The position numbers and the translations under genes are program-made. A model generated the notes under the pieces. That model was not told where the DNA came from and searched no databases. It saw only the letters and a program-made list of their open reading frames with translations. Shown here one piece after another: positions 25,134 to 32,479 of a stretch of DNA of 64,000 nt. The DNA is from Clostridia bacterium (lineage in GTDB: Bacteria; Bacillota_A; Clostridia; Christensenellales; Aristaeellaceae): assembly GCA_017518705.1 (NCBI GenBank), contig JAFWUC010000046.1, forward strand, positions 1-64,000. Reading direction: 5' to 3'. Every line of letters begins with the position of its first letter. Within the stretch, counting starts at the first letter, position 1.

Positions 25134-25712
25134 CTATCTTCTGCGCCCTTCTCTGTGAAAAAAGTATCCCAGGTTGATCCTGACCTCCCTGCGGCCGATA
25201 TCGTCGTTTGTATAGCAGCAGGTATCGAAACCGATCAGCTCAAAACCCTGATGCAGATAGAAGCCGATCGCATTCGTATTGCATGACTGCGTTTCCAGAA
25301 TGATGGTGCGCCTTTTCTGATGGAGAGCGATCTCTTTTGCATTATCCATCAGTTTCTTCCCGATGCCCATCCCGCGAAGCGCTTCGCTCACCCAGAGCTC
25401 CGTCACCATGAGCCTGTTCGACCACTCCTCGGGACAGACTTCGATGCAGGCCATCATTTCGCCGGTTTCACTGACGATGCCGTATGCTTCCGCCCCTTCC
25501 CAGTGATCCTGATAAAGGGAGTCGGGGAAATCATATTCCTCCGGCGTATGGACGATCTCCTTTTCCGCGGGTTTCCTGACAAGGGAGACAGAGCATCCTT
25601 CACGTGTTAACGGGCTAAGCTCAAGGTCATAATAACTGTCGCTCCGGGTGACCAGGGGGATGGCGGTGCCTTTCCATTTATCTTTTGGCAATGCGGTAAT
25701 TTCATACTGCAT
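25134..25712 (-). CDS. GNAT family N-acetyltransferase
   Basis: A 192-residue GNAT acetyltransferase. The acetyl-CoA loop is clear in LRGMGIGKKLMDNAKEIAL near residue 112 (R/Q-x-x-G-x-G/A), followed by the strand TIILETQSCNTNAIGFYLHQGFELIG. The N-terminal 70 residues are variable and probably bind the acceptor. GAGGAGG precedes the ATG at 25712. A second, unrelated GNAT gene follows the same strand upstream. The acceptor substrate is unknown. Confidence 0.92.
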   Translation of the reverse strand: MQYEITALPKDKWKGTAIPLVTRSDSYYDLELSPLTREGCSVSLVRKPAEKEIVHTPEEYDFPDSLYQDHWEGAEAYGIVSETGEMMACIEVCPEEWSNRLMVTELWVSEALRGMGIGKKLMDNAKEIALHQKRRTIILETQSCNTNAIGFYLHQGFELIGFDTCCYTNDDIGRREVRINLGYFFHREGRRR

Positions 25713-25746
25713 GTTCTTTCCTCCTCAGGCGGGATTATACCGTTTA

Positions 25747-26220
25747 CTACAGCCCGGTTTTTTCCGTTAAAGACATTATATACACCTGACACGGATTGTG
25801 TTCGTCCCACAAAAGAGGAAACACTTCCAGTTCCTTAAATCCGAAGCTTATATAAAACAGGTTCGTCCTGTCGTAATCCTCGTACACTCCCATTTTTACG
25901 GTCTTGACCTGAATGAATTCATAACCTTCGTTTCTCGCGGTCTCAATCGCTTTTTCAACGAGCCGGCGGCTTGTGCCGTGCCCGTGGTGACCTTTCATAA
26001 CTCCCATCACGGCGATCTCGACGGTGGCGTTCCCCGTTTCCTTTAAGCACAGAAATCCCGTTGTCTTATCATCTTCCCGAGCTGCCAAAAACGTCCAGCC
26101 GGCACTGCCGGAAATATATGCCTCCCGGCTCTCTTCTATTCCGAACCAATCGGTAAGATCTTCCAATACGGATCTCGCAATGGCCTGTTTTTCGTTTGGA
26201 TCGGTTATTTCGACGATCAT
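25747..26220 (-). CDS. GNAT family N-acetyltransferase
   Basis: A 157-residue GNAT acetyltransferase: acetyl-CoA loop GHHGHGTSRRLVEKAIETAR near residue 80, then FIQVKTVKMG and NLFYISFGFKELEVFPLLWD, a pattern of small-molecule GNATs. The start is preceded by GGGGGCATGATAAA. It ends 34 nt before the start of the downstream GNAT gene, so both are probably cotranscribed. The two proteins share only the fold. The substrate is unknown. Confidence 0.92.
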   Translation of the reverse strand: MIVEITDPNEKQAIARSVLEDLTDWFGIEESREAYISGSAGWTFLAAREDDKTTGFLCLKETGNATVEIAVMGVMKGHHGHGTSRRLVEKAIETARNEGYEFIQVKTVKMGVYEDYDRTNLFYISFGFKELEVFPLLWDEHNPCQVYIMSLTEKTGL

Positions 26221-26340
26221 TTTATCATGCCCCCAGATCCCGGTCTGTCAGTCTGCCGGCAGTCATGTTAAGTCACGACCCGGCTTTAAGTGAGTTTCGC
26301 GATCGAACCCGCGGGCTCGGGAACGCGCAGCATATCATAA

Positions 26341-26383
26341 AGAAAAGGCAGACACCGGGGCTGTTTTCCATATGTCTGCCTTT
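26341..26383 (-). terminator. intrinsic terminator after GH130/HAD
   Basis: An 11-bp stem AAAGGCAGACA/TGTCTGCCTTT with an 18-nt loop; on the minus strand it ends in TTTTCT. Confidence 0.72.
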
Positions 26384-26434
26384 GCCTTGCGCGTTCATCC
26401 GCGGATGATCCGTTCCGTGCGCCCGGCTGCGCCG

Positions 26435-27382
26435 TCAGATGAACACCTTCCCGATCAGAGGATCGAAAAAGTCGGTCACTATCATGTGGGTGCCCAGCTG
26501 CCTGTGGAGCTGCCTTTGGCGGGCGGCGTCGGGGTTCAGGCGGCTGAGCGTCAAAGCGCCCATGCTCACGCCCGCGCTGATCTCGCTTCTGCCGTCGCCT
26601 GTCACGAGGATCTCTTCGCCGCGCGCGCCGAGCGCCCGGGCAAGCTCCAGCATGATCTCGTCTTTGGGCAGCTTTTTGTCCCAGGTCGAGCCGATGATGT
26701 CTTCTATCAGCTGCCCTTTGCCGATAGGGTATCCGAGGCACTCCACCTCTTCGAACATGCCCATGCCCTTTTGCACGACCGCGCCCGTCACGAAATAGTT
26801 TTTAACGCCCGCCCGGTAAAGCGTGGAGATGAACTCCATCGAGCCTTTTACGCGGAAACGCTCGGGCGCCTGTTTGGCGACAGCCAGGTTTTTGTCCCGG
26901 CAAAACCCGTTCAGGACCCTTTCGTAGAGCTTGAACAGGCGGGGCGTATAAACGCTCAGCATGTCCAGCATTTCCGGCGTTTCGGGTATGTCGTCAAAAC
27001 GCTCCTCGCCCTGCCAGATGCGCCGGATGATGAGCGAATTGTCGTTTCTGTCGCAGGCTACGGCGACCCTGCCTTCTTCGACAGCGCGCCTTATGGCCCA
27101 CTCCATCTGCGTGAGCGCGCTCATGCCGGCGCTTTCCACGCAGAAACGGTCGGTCTCTTCCAGAGGGCGCGTACCGCACTGTCCGATAAGCCGCCGGGTG
27201 TTTTCGTCGCTGTCGAAATCCGGGGCGAGCCCGCGCTCGATCACGTCGTTGAGCACGGCGCTCATAACGGGCGGCCAGTTGCGTATCAGCGAATGCGTGC
27301 CGTCTATGTCGTGGAACGCGTATTTGATACGGCGCTCGTCAAACTCTTTTTCGCAGCCTGCGGCATAGCGGGCTTTAAGCAT
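26435..27382 (-). CDS. HAD superfamily hydrolase
   Basis: A 315-residue haloacid dehalogenase-like hydrolase, larger than usual because of a helical cap of about 150 residues. Motifs in order are FHDIDGTHS near residue 23 (nucleophile Asp and acid Asp), FVTGAVVQKG near residue 188 (motif II Thr), and ILVTGDGRSEISAG near residue 256 (motif IV, GDGxSE). Its ATG overlaps the end of the GH130 gene by 8 nt, and GGAGG sits inside that gene, so translation is coupled. Since GH130 enzymes release sugar-1-phosphates, a phosphatase or phosphomutase role on that product is a reasonable inference. Confidence 0.87.
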   Translation of the reverse strand: MLKARYAAGCEKEFDERRIKYAFHDIDGTHSLIRNWPPVMSAVLNDVIERGLAPDFDSDENTRRLIGQCGTRPLEETDRFCVESAGMSALTQMEWAIRRAVEEGRVAVACDRNDNSLIIRRIWQGEERFDDIPETPEMLDMLSVYTPRLFKLYERVLNGFCRDKNLAVAKQAPERFRVKGSMEFISTLYRAGVKNYFVTGAVVQKGMGMFEEVECLGYPIGKGQLIEDIIGSTWDKKLPKDEIMLELARALGARGEEILVTGDGRSEISAGVSMGALTLSRLNPDAARQRQLHRQLGTHMIVTDFFDPLIGKVFI

Positions 27383-28388
27383 TGCGTGCCTCCGAGCACA
27401 AGGCGATCAGGTCGTTTTCGTCGGCGTATGCCATGCGGACCACCGCGTCGCCCGCGGAATAGTATATGCGGATCTTTCCTTCGTCGTCCCTGACCATGCC
27501 GCAGGGGAACAGCGCGTTGTCGCGGAAGCCGCCGTTTAATTCATACGGAGCTTCGGGGATCATAAGCGGACGCTTGCTCATGCCTATGACCTTGGACGGG
27601 TCGTTCAGGTCGAGCAGCATTATGCCGATGCAGTAACGCTTCTTCCAGCTGTCTTCCCAGCCGTTTTTGCCGCGGGCGGGGTCGATATCCACGGCGTGGA
27701 AAATGACGAGCCAGCCTTTTTCGGTCTTGAGCGGCGGGGCGCCGGGACCGATCTTGTCGTTGCAGTAGGGCACGTCCTCGGTCGCGAGCACGAGCCTGCT
27801 CTTGCCCCAGTATACCAGATCCGGCGATTCGCTCAGCCAGATGTCGAAATCCCCGTCGCCGCTCCTTGAGTACACGGGCATCGGCCTTTCGAGCCGCACG
27901 TAATTGCCGTTTATTTTCTCGGGGAACAGCACCATGTTGCGGTTGTCCGGGACGGAAAGCGACAGGAGCTTGTAATCCTTAAAGTCGCGCGTCTCGTAAA
28001 AACCGCCGCATACGCCGTGACGCGTATCTATGGCAAACGAGACCACGTACCTGTCGCTCAGCACGGTGATGCGCGGGTCGTAACAGCGTATGAATTCGGG
28101 ATCGCCCAGTTTGCTCAGCTCGAACACGGGCTCTTTTTCCACCTGCCACTTAAGCCCGTCTTTGCTTCTTGCCAGGCCGATGTTGGTGCCTTTAAAGCGC
28201 TTGCCGGCTTCCCATTCCGGCTGGGTACAGCCGTAATCGTTCCTGAACAGCATTATGTATCCGTCGCCCTGGCGCACGATGCCTGCGTTGAAAGTCAGGT
28301 CGGACGCGTAAGGCACGTCGTTTTTGCTGAGGATCACATCGGGATAACGCGTGATGACTTTGCTGCCCGTATAAATGCTTTCGTCCAT
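27375..28388 (-). CDS. GH130 family beta-mannoside phosphorylase-like protein
   Basis: A 337-residue protein of the five-bladed propeller family GH130. It shows SDLTFNAGIVRQGDGYIMLFRNDYG near the start (given here in parts; Asn and Ala-Gly are conserved), then RCYDPRITVLSDRYVV near residue 105 with the conserved Asp that acts as proton donor, and IGPGAPPLKTEKGWLVIFHAVD near residue 215. Family members cleave beta-mannosides with phosphate to give mannose-1-phosphate, or hydrolyse them; which applies here is unknown. The start follows GGAGG. It is the first gene of a coupled pair with a HAD hydrolase. Confidence 0.9.
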   Translation of the reverse strand: MDESIYTGSKVITRYPDVILSKNDVPYASDLTFNAGIVRQGDGYIMLFRNDYGCTQPEWEAGKRFKGTNIGLARSKDGLKWQVEKEPVFELSKLGDPEFIRCYDPRITVLSDRYVVSFAIDTRHGVCGGFYETRDFKDYKLLSLSVPDNRNMVLFPEKINGNYVRLERPMPVYSRSGDGDFDIWLSESPDLVYWGKSRLVLATEDVPYCNDKIGPGAPPLKTEKGWLVIFHAVDIDPARGKNGWEDSWKKRYCIGIMLLDLNDPSKVIGMSKRPLMIPEAPYELNGGFRDNALFPCGMVRDDEGKIRIYYSAGDAVVRMAYADENDLIALCSEARNA

Positions 28389-28497
28389 GATACACCTCCA
28401 TATGATTCACAGTATTTTTCGACGTCGCGGACGGAATTCCTGCATGCGGACGCGATATTCGTTCAACAGATTTGCGCGCCGGGCGGCACGGTGAGGT

Positions 28498-28526
28498 TTG
28501 ACAAAGCGGCCGGTTTGTGTTATTTT
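28498..28526 (+). promoter_or_regulatory. promoter for the GH18 gene
   Basis: TTGACA (28498-28503), 17 nt, TATTTT (28521-28526), 30 nt before the start codon. Confidence 0.6.
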
Positions 28527-28555
28527 ATGAAAAACAAATTCGGAAAGGCGGTTTG

Positions 28556-29563
28556 ATGATGAAAAAGAAACTGATCGCGTATCTGGGCAGCGGAAGCCTC
28601 ACCCGGGAAGACGCAAACATGCTGACCCACGTCAACGTAGCGTTTGGCAAGCTTGAGCCGGACGGGACCATACGTGAAAAGACTCTGGCGGGGGACGATA
28701 TCGAAAAATACAAAAGCTGGAATCCGGATCTGAAATTCGTGCTCTCCCTGGTGCAGACGCAGTCCAACTCCTTCACGTCGGTCTGTGCCAACAAGGATTA
28801 CATGCACAGGATGGGCGAGGAAGCCGTCAGGATCGTCACCACGACCCCGTACGACGGCATCGACCTGGACTGGGAATATCCCTGCGTGCCTTCCAACGGG
28901 CAGGACACCTGCCCCGAGGACAAGTACCGTTTTACCGAGCTGATAAAGACGCTAAGGGAACATCTGGACGCGACCGGCGAACATCATCTGCTTACTATCG
29001 CGGCGGGCGCCGACCTGTATTACGCCGAGTGCACTGAGCTGGATAAGCTCTCCAAATACTTGGATTACATCAACCTGATGACCTACGACCTGAAGTGCGG
29101 GTTCCACGCGCTGGCGGGGCATCACACCGCGCTGTATTCCTCGACCGGGGACTATTTCAGAAACAGCTGCGATCAGGCGCTGCGCCTTTTCCATGCCTAC
29201 GGAGTTCCGAAAGACAAGCTCCTGCTCGGCGCAGCCATGTATTCGAGGAAGGCCGAAGACCTCCAGGACAGGAACCACGGCCTTTTCCAGATCTGCCGCA
29301 AGCCGGTCGGATACGGTCCGGATTATTCAAAGCTCGCAAAAGAGTATATCAACAAGAACGGCTATGTGCGTTACTGGGACGACGAAGCCAAGGCGCCGTG
29401 GCTGTTTAACGGCAGCACGTTCATTTCCTACGACGATCCGGAATCGATGCGCCTGAAAGCGCAGTACGTGCTCGACAACTATTACGCGGGCGTGTTCTAC
29501 TGGGAGCACAAGTGCGACGACACCGGCACCCTGCTGCGCGCGCTGTACGACGTGCTGAAATAG
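28556..29563 (+). CDS. GH18 chitinase/endoglycosidase-like protein
   Basis: A 335-residue glycoside hydrolase family 18 protein without a signal peptide. The active-site motif DGIDLDWEYP near residue 100 is complete (D-x-x-D-x-D-x-E), and the barrel segments HVNVAFGKL, FVLSLV, YINLMTYDL and LLLGAAMYSR are in the expected order, ending with GVFYWEHKCDD. Intact catalytic residues suggest it hydrolyses beta-N-acetylglucosamine linkages, with chitin-like or glycoprotein-derived oligosaccharides as candidates. Cytosolic location suggests imported oligosaccharides. The start has AAAGGCGG upstream; an in-frame ATG at 28517 lies within the promoter region and is rejected. Confidence 0.92.
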   Translation: MMKKKLIAYLGSGSLTREDANMLTHVNVAFGKLEPDGTIREKTLAGDDIEKYKSWNPDLKFVLSLVQTQSNSFTSVCANKDYMHRMGEEAVRIVTTTPYDGIDLDWEYPCVPSNGQDTCPEDKYRFTELIKTLREHLDATGEHHLLTIAAGADLYYAECTELDKLSKYLDYINLMTYDLKCGFHALAGHHTALYSSTGDYFRNSCDQALRLFHAYGVPKDKLLLGAAMYSRKAEDLQDRNHGLFQICRKPVGYGPDYSKLAKEYINKNGYVRYWDDEAKAPWLFNGSTFISYDDPESMRLKAQYVLDNYYAGVFYWEHKCDDTGTLLRALYDVLK

Positions 29564-29607
29564 CGCCCGGAGACCGCGGATCACGGGACCGACCGAATAA
29601 ACAAAGA

Positions 29608-29636
29608 GCCTGAAGCGTTTGCTTCAGGCCCTTTTT
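29608..29636. terminator. intrinsic terminator between convergent genes
   Basis: A 9-bp perfect stem GCCTGAAGC/GCTTCAGGC with a GTTT loop, then CCTTTTT. Confidence 0.88.
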
Positions 29637-29685
29637 CTGTATTATGACGATTGCCGCCCGTCGTTTGACCGTGCGGAGGCCCACG

Positions 29686-30552
29686 TCAGTCGTAATACGG
29701 GATACTTACGAACACTTCTTCCTCGGGCTTGTTATCCACATAGAATCCCCAGCCCCTTGCATCGTCCGGGCAGATGCTGAGCGTTCCCCGCATGCTCTTG
29801 TCGGTTATGAATTCGGCGGTCTGTTTGTCAGAAGCGATTATCATAAGCTTCGTGCCCGCGGGAAGGGTCGCTTCGGCGCCGTGCGGCATCGTGCAGGAAA
29901 GCGGTTGCGCCGCGGTCAGGCTCCCGTATTCCCACATGTCGCCTGACGGCTCGGACGGATCTCTTACCCACCTGCCGTCGTCGGCAAATTCGAAGATCCC
30001 GGTGTCTGCCAGGGTGAACGTCCTTTCACCGATCCATGTGCCGAGTATGTCCTGGCTGCCCGAAAGCGTCAGGCGGTTGCCGTCGATGGCGGTGACCATG
30101 CCGTAGCCCCACTTGTCGTAGCCGCGGTTGTAATTCGCGCGCGAGCAGTCTGCGAACAAGGCGGGCTCCAGCCTGCCGTTAAACAGGTGCAGGCAGATGG
30201 TGATATAGTCGCTTGAAGCCTCGTCGCCGCTGATAAGGAACTCCGTGCGGCTGTCGCCGTCCAGGTCCGCGGCGTACACGCCCACGGTATAGTCGAATTC
30301 GGGAGTATAGGTGAGTATGTCGTTTTCGTTTGTGACGACGGTCACAACGCATTTTTGGGTGTACTCGTCCGCCCAGATCTCTTTCCACGACACTTTTTCT
30401 TCCAGACCGTCGCCGTCAAGGTCGAGAGGGATCACGATGTTTTCGGGTATCAGCGTCTCCTGCGGGATGCGCTCCGGGGCTTCTTCCGCCTGCGCGGTCA
30501 GACACAGCAGGATGAGCGCCGCCAGCAGCACTGTAAGTCTTTTGAAGTTCAT
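29686..30552 (-). CDS. secreted protein with FG-GAP-like calcium motifs
   Basis: A 288-residue exported protein of unknown function. The signal peptide is MNFKRLTVLLAALILLCLTAQA with AQA cleavage. The mature part contains two DxDxDG calcium-type loops, LDLDGDGLEEK near residue 46 and ADLDGDSRTEF near residue 90, each in the strand-loop context of FG-GAP/VCBS propeller repeats. The C-terminal half (from GTWIGERTFTLADTG) is beta-rich and ends VFVSIPYYD. The ATG at 30552 has AGGAG 9 nt upstream; an ATG 9 nt earlier lies too close to that site. Probably an extracytoplasmic binding or sensing protein. Confidence 0.78.
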   Translation of the reverse strand: MNFKRLTVLLAALILLCLTAQAEEAPERIPQETLIPENIVIPLDLDGDGLEEKVSWKEIWADEYTQKCVVTVVTNENDILTYTPEFDYTVGVYAADLDGDSRTEFLISGDEASSDYITICLHLFNGRLEPALFADCSRANYNRGYDKWGYGMVTAIDGNRLTLSGSQDILGTWIGERTFTLADTGIFEFADDGRWVRDPSEPSGDMWEYGSLTAAQPLSCTMPHGAEATLPAGTKLMIIASDKQTAEFITDKSMRGTLSICPDDARGWGFYVDNKPEEEVFVSIPYYD

Positions 30553-30707
30553 TTTGATCATCTCCTGTAAGCTAAGCGTTTTCCGCTTTATGTAACTGAC
30601 GTTTTTCGGGGGCGGATTGTTCCATTCAGGAAAGCGGCGCGGCTCCGCGCCCGGGCGGATCGGGCGGCGATTGCGCATGAAGGACGCGATCGAAAACCGC
30701 TGCGAGC

Positions 30708-30736
30708 TTGAACGCAGGCAGGTTTTCGGGTATAAT
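30708..30736 (+). promoter_or_regulatory. promoter for the MazG-like gene
   Basis: TTGAAC (30708-30713), 17 nt, perfect TATAAT (30731-30736). Confidence 0.58.
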
Positions 30737-30807
30737 GGTTTCGGGCGGAAGAGATACCCGGGACGGCAGCGAAAGATATGTACTGAATACTTCGCGGAGG
30801 ATGACTG

Positions 30808-31121
30808 ATGGGCATTGTGTACAACAAGCTGGTGCGCGACCGTATACCTGAGATCATAGAGGCGTCGGGCAGGACCTGCGCGACCCGTATCCTGCCGGAA
30901 GGCGAGTATCTTCTGATGCTTGAAGCCAAACTGGACGAAGAACTGGCCGAATTCCATAAAGACCGCACGCTTGGGAGCTGGCGGACCTGATGGAAGTGAT
31001 CCGCGCCATAGCTGTCGCGCGCGGCTGCCCGCCGGAAGAGCTGGAGCGGATACGCGCCGGGAAAGCCGATGCGCGCGGCGGGTTCGCAGGCAGGATCTTC
31101 CTTGAAGAAGTCTCGGAATAA
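30808..31121 (+). pseudogene. MazG-like phosphoribosyl-ATP pyrophosphohydrolase, frameshifted
   Basis: A nucleotide pyrophosphohydrolase of about 104 residues, broken by one missing base. The first frame, MGIVYNKLVRDRIPEIIEAS to DEELAEFHKDRTLG, is the family N-terminus with the metal-binding EExxE. From about 30973 the next frame continues with ELADLMEVIRAIAVARG to GGFAGRIFLEEVSE and a TAA at 31119-31121. One extra base at the GGG of CTTGGGAG would join both parts into a normal protein. Family members hydrolyse nucleoside triphosphates to monophosphates and diphosphate as a house-cleaning step. It is either a decaying gene or a sequencing error in a G run. Confidence 0.85.
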
Positions 31122-31180
31122 AGCATTCCCGCGGAAACCGCTTATCAAAACAGATATCTGACGATAAAGGAGCCGACACC

Positions 31181-32422
31181 ATGAATAAAGGCTATACCAT
31201 ACCCCTGCTAGACCTGGCGGGCGACACTTTCCGCCAATACGTGGTCGACAGGGAAGAAGGGCAGTATTTGGGCCATCCCACTACCGTGCTGCTGGACGAC
31301 GGGCAGACGATCATCGCGGTCTATCCCAAAAGCCACGGCAGGGGTCCGGTCATGATGAAAAAGAGCTTTGACGGCGGCAAAACATGGACGGACCGCCTGC
31401 CGGTGCCCGCGTCATGGGCAACGTCGCTGGAGGTGCCCACGCTCTACCGCACCCGGGATGCCGGAGGGAGGAAGCATATCATCATGTTTTCCGGTATGTA
31501 CCCCATACGCATGGCGCATTCGGAGGACGAGGGAGAAAGCTGGAGCGAACTGGAACCCATCGGCGATTTTGGCGGGATCGTGGCCATGGGCGACGTGACC
31601 GAAGTGGGCAAAGGCGAGTATCTGGCGTTTTTCCACGATGACGGACGCTTCATAAAACCCGACGGGACAGACTTTATCGACGTCTATGTGGCGGGGGAGG
31701 GCGCTGGCGTCGCCTCCCGCATAGTGTATTCCACTTCCGACGGCAGGGGCGGACGGGTGCCGTACAGCGTATGGAATTCTTCCGCCCGGGCGGCGGACAT
31801 TTCGGGCAGGATGTGGGAAAAGCGTTTTACGACCACGGCGGATTTTGAAGGTTCCGCCGAGAGGCGCGGACATTTCACCGTTTACTGCGTGCGCAGCCGG
31901 GACGGCGGGCTCACATGGGGCGAACTCAGGCCCGTGTGCACGCACGAAAGCGCGCACCTGTGTGAACCGGGCGTGGTGCGTTCTCCCGACGGCAGGCAGC
32001 TGGCAATGCTGCTGAGGGAGAATTCGCGCAGATACAACGCCTTCGTGTGCTTCTCGGATGACAACGGCGAAAGCTGGAGCGAACCTAAGGAGCTGCCCGG
32101 CGCGCTGACCGGCGACCGGCACACGATACGCTATCTTAAGGACGGGCGCCTGTTCGTGTCTTTCAGGGATATGTGCCGGGAGTCGCCCACCCGCGGCGAC
32201 TGGTGCGGCTGGGTTGGCACCTATGACGACATCGTGAACGGGCGCGAAGGGGAGTACCGCGTGCGCCTGATGAAGAATTACGACGGCTGCGACTGCGCGT
32301 ATCCGGGCGTACTGGTGCTTAAGGACGGCACGGTGGCTGCGACCACCTACGGCGCATGGACTCAGGGCGAAAAACAGTACGTCGTCACCGTGCGCTTCAA
32401 GCCGCCGGTCATGTCGTTCTGA
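31181..32422 (+). CDS. BNR-repeat sialidase family protein
   Basis: A 413-residue six-bladed propeller of the sialidase superfamily. Four Asp boxes are visible: KSFDGGKTWTD near residue 64, HSEDEGESWSE near 112, RSRDGGLTWGE near 241, and FSDDNGESWSE near 291 (S-x-D-x-G-x-T/S-W). An Arg triad member probably lies in YRTRDAG or RHTIRYLKDGRL. There is no signal peptide. AAAGGAG precedes the ATG. It is followed by a beta-glucuronidase gene in the same direction, 57 nt away, so the two may act on the same host-derived glycans. True exo-sialidase activity is not certain, since many BNR proteins have other substrates. Confidence 0.85.
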   Translation: MNKGYTIPLLDLAGDTFRQYVVDREEGQYLGHPTTVLLDDGQTIIAVYPKSHGRGPVMMKKSFDGGKTWTDRLPVPASWATSLEVPTLYRTRDAGGRKHIIMFSGMYPIRMAHSEDEGESWSELEPIGDFGGIVAMGDVTEVGKGEYLAFFHDDGRFIKPDGTDFIDVYVAGEGAGVASRIVYSTSDGRGGRVPYSVWNSSARAADISGRMWEKRFTTTADFEGSAERRGHFTVYCVRSRDGGLTWGELRPVCTHESAHLCEPGVVRSPDGRQLAMLLRENSRRYNAFVCFSDDNGESWSEPKELPGALTGDRHTIRYLKDGRLFVSFRDMCRESPTRGDWCGWVGTYDDIVNGREGEYRVRLMKNYDGCDCAYPGVLVLKDGTVAATTYGAWTQGEKQYVVTVRFKPPVMSF

Positions 32423-32479
32423 CATGCCGCCAATACGTTTCCCGACTGCAGCATAAAAGAGATCAAAGGAGAACAGACG

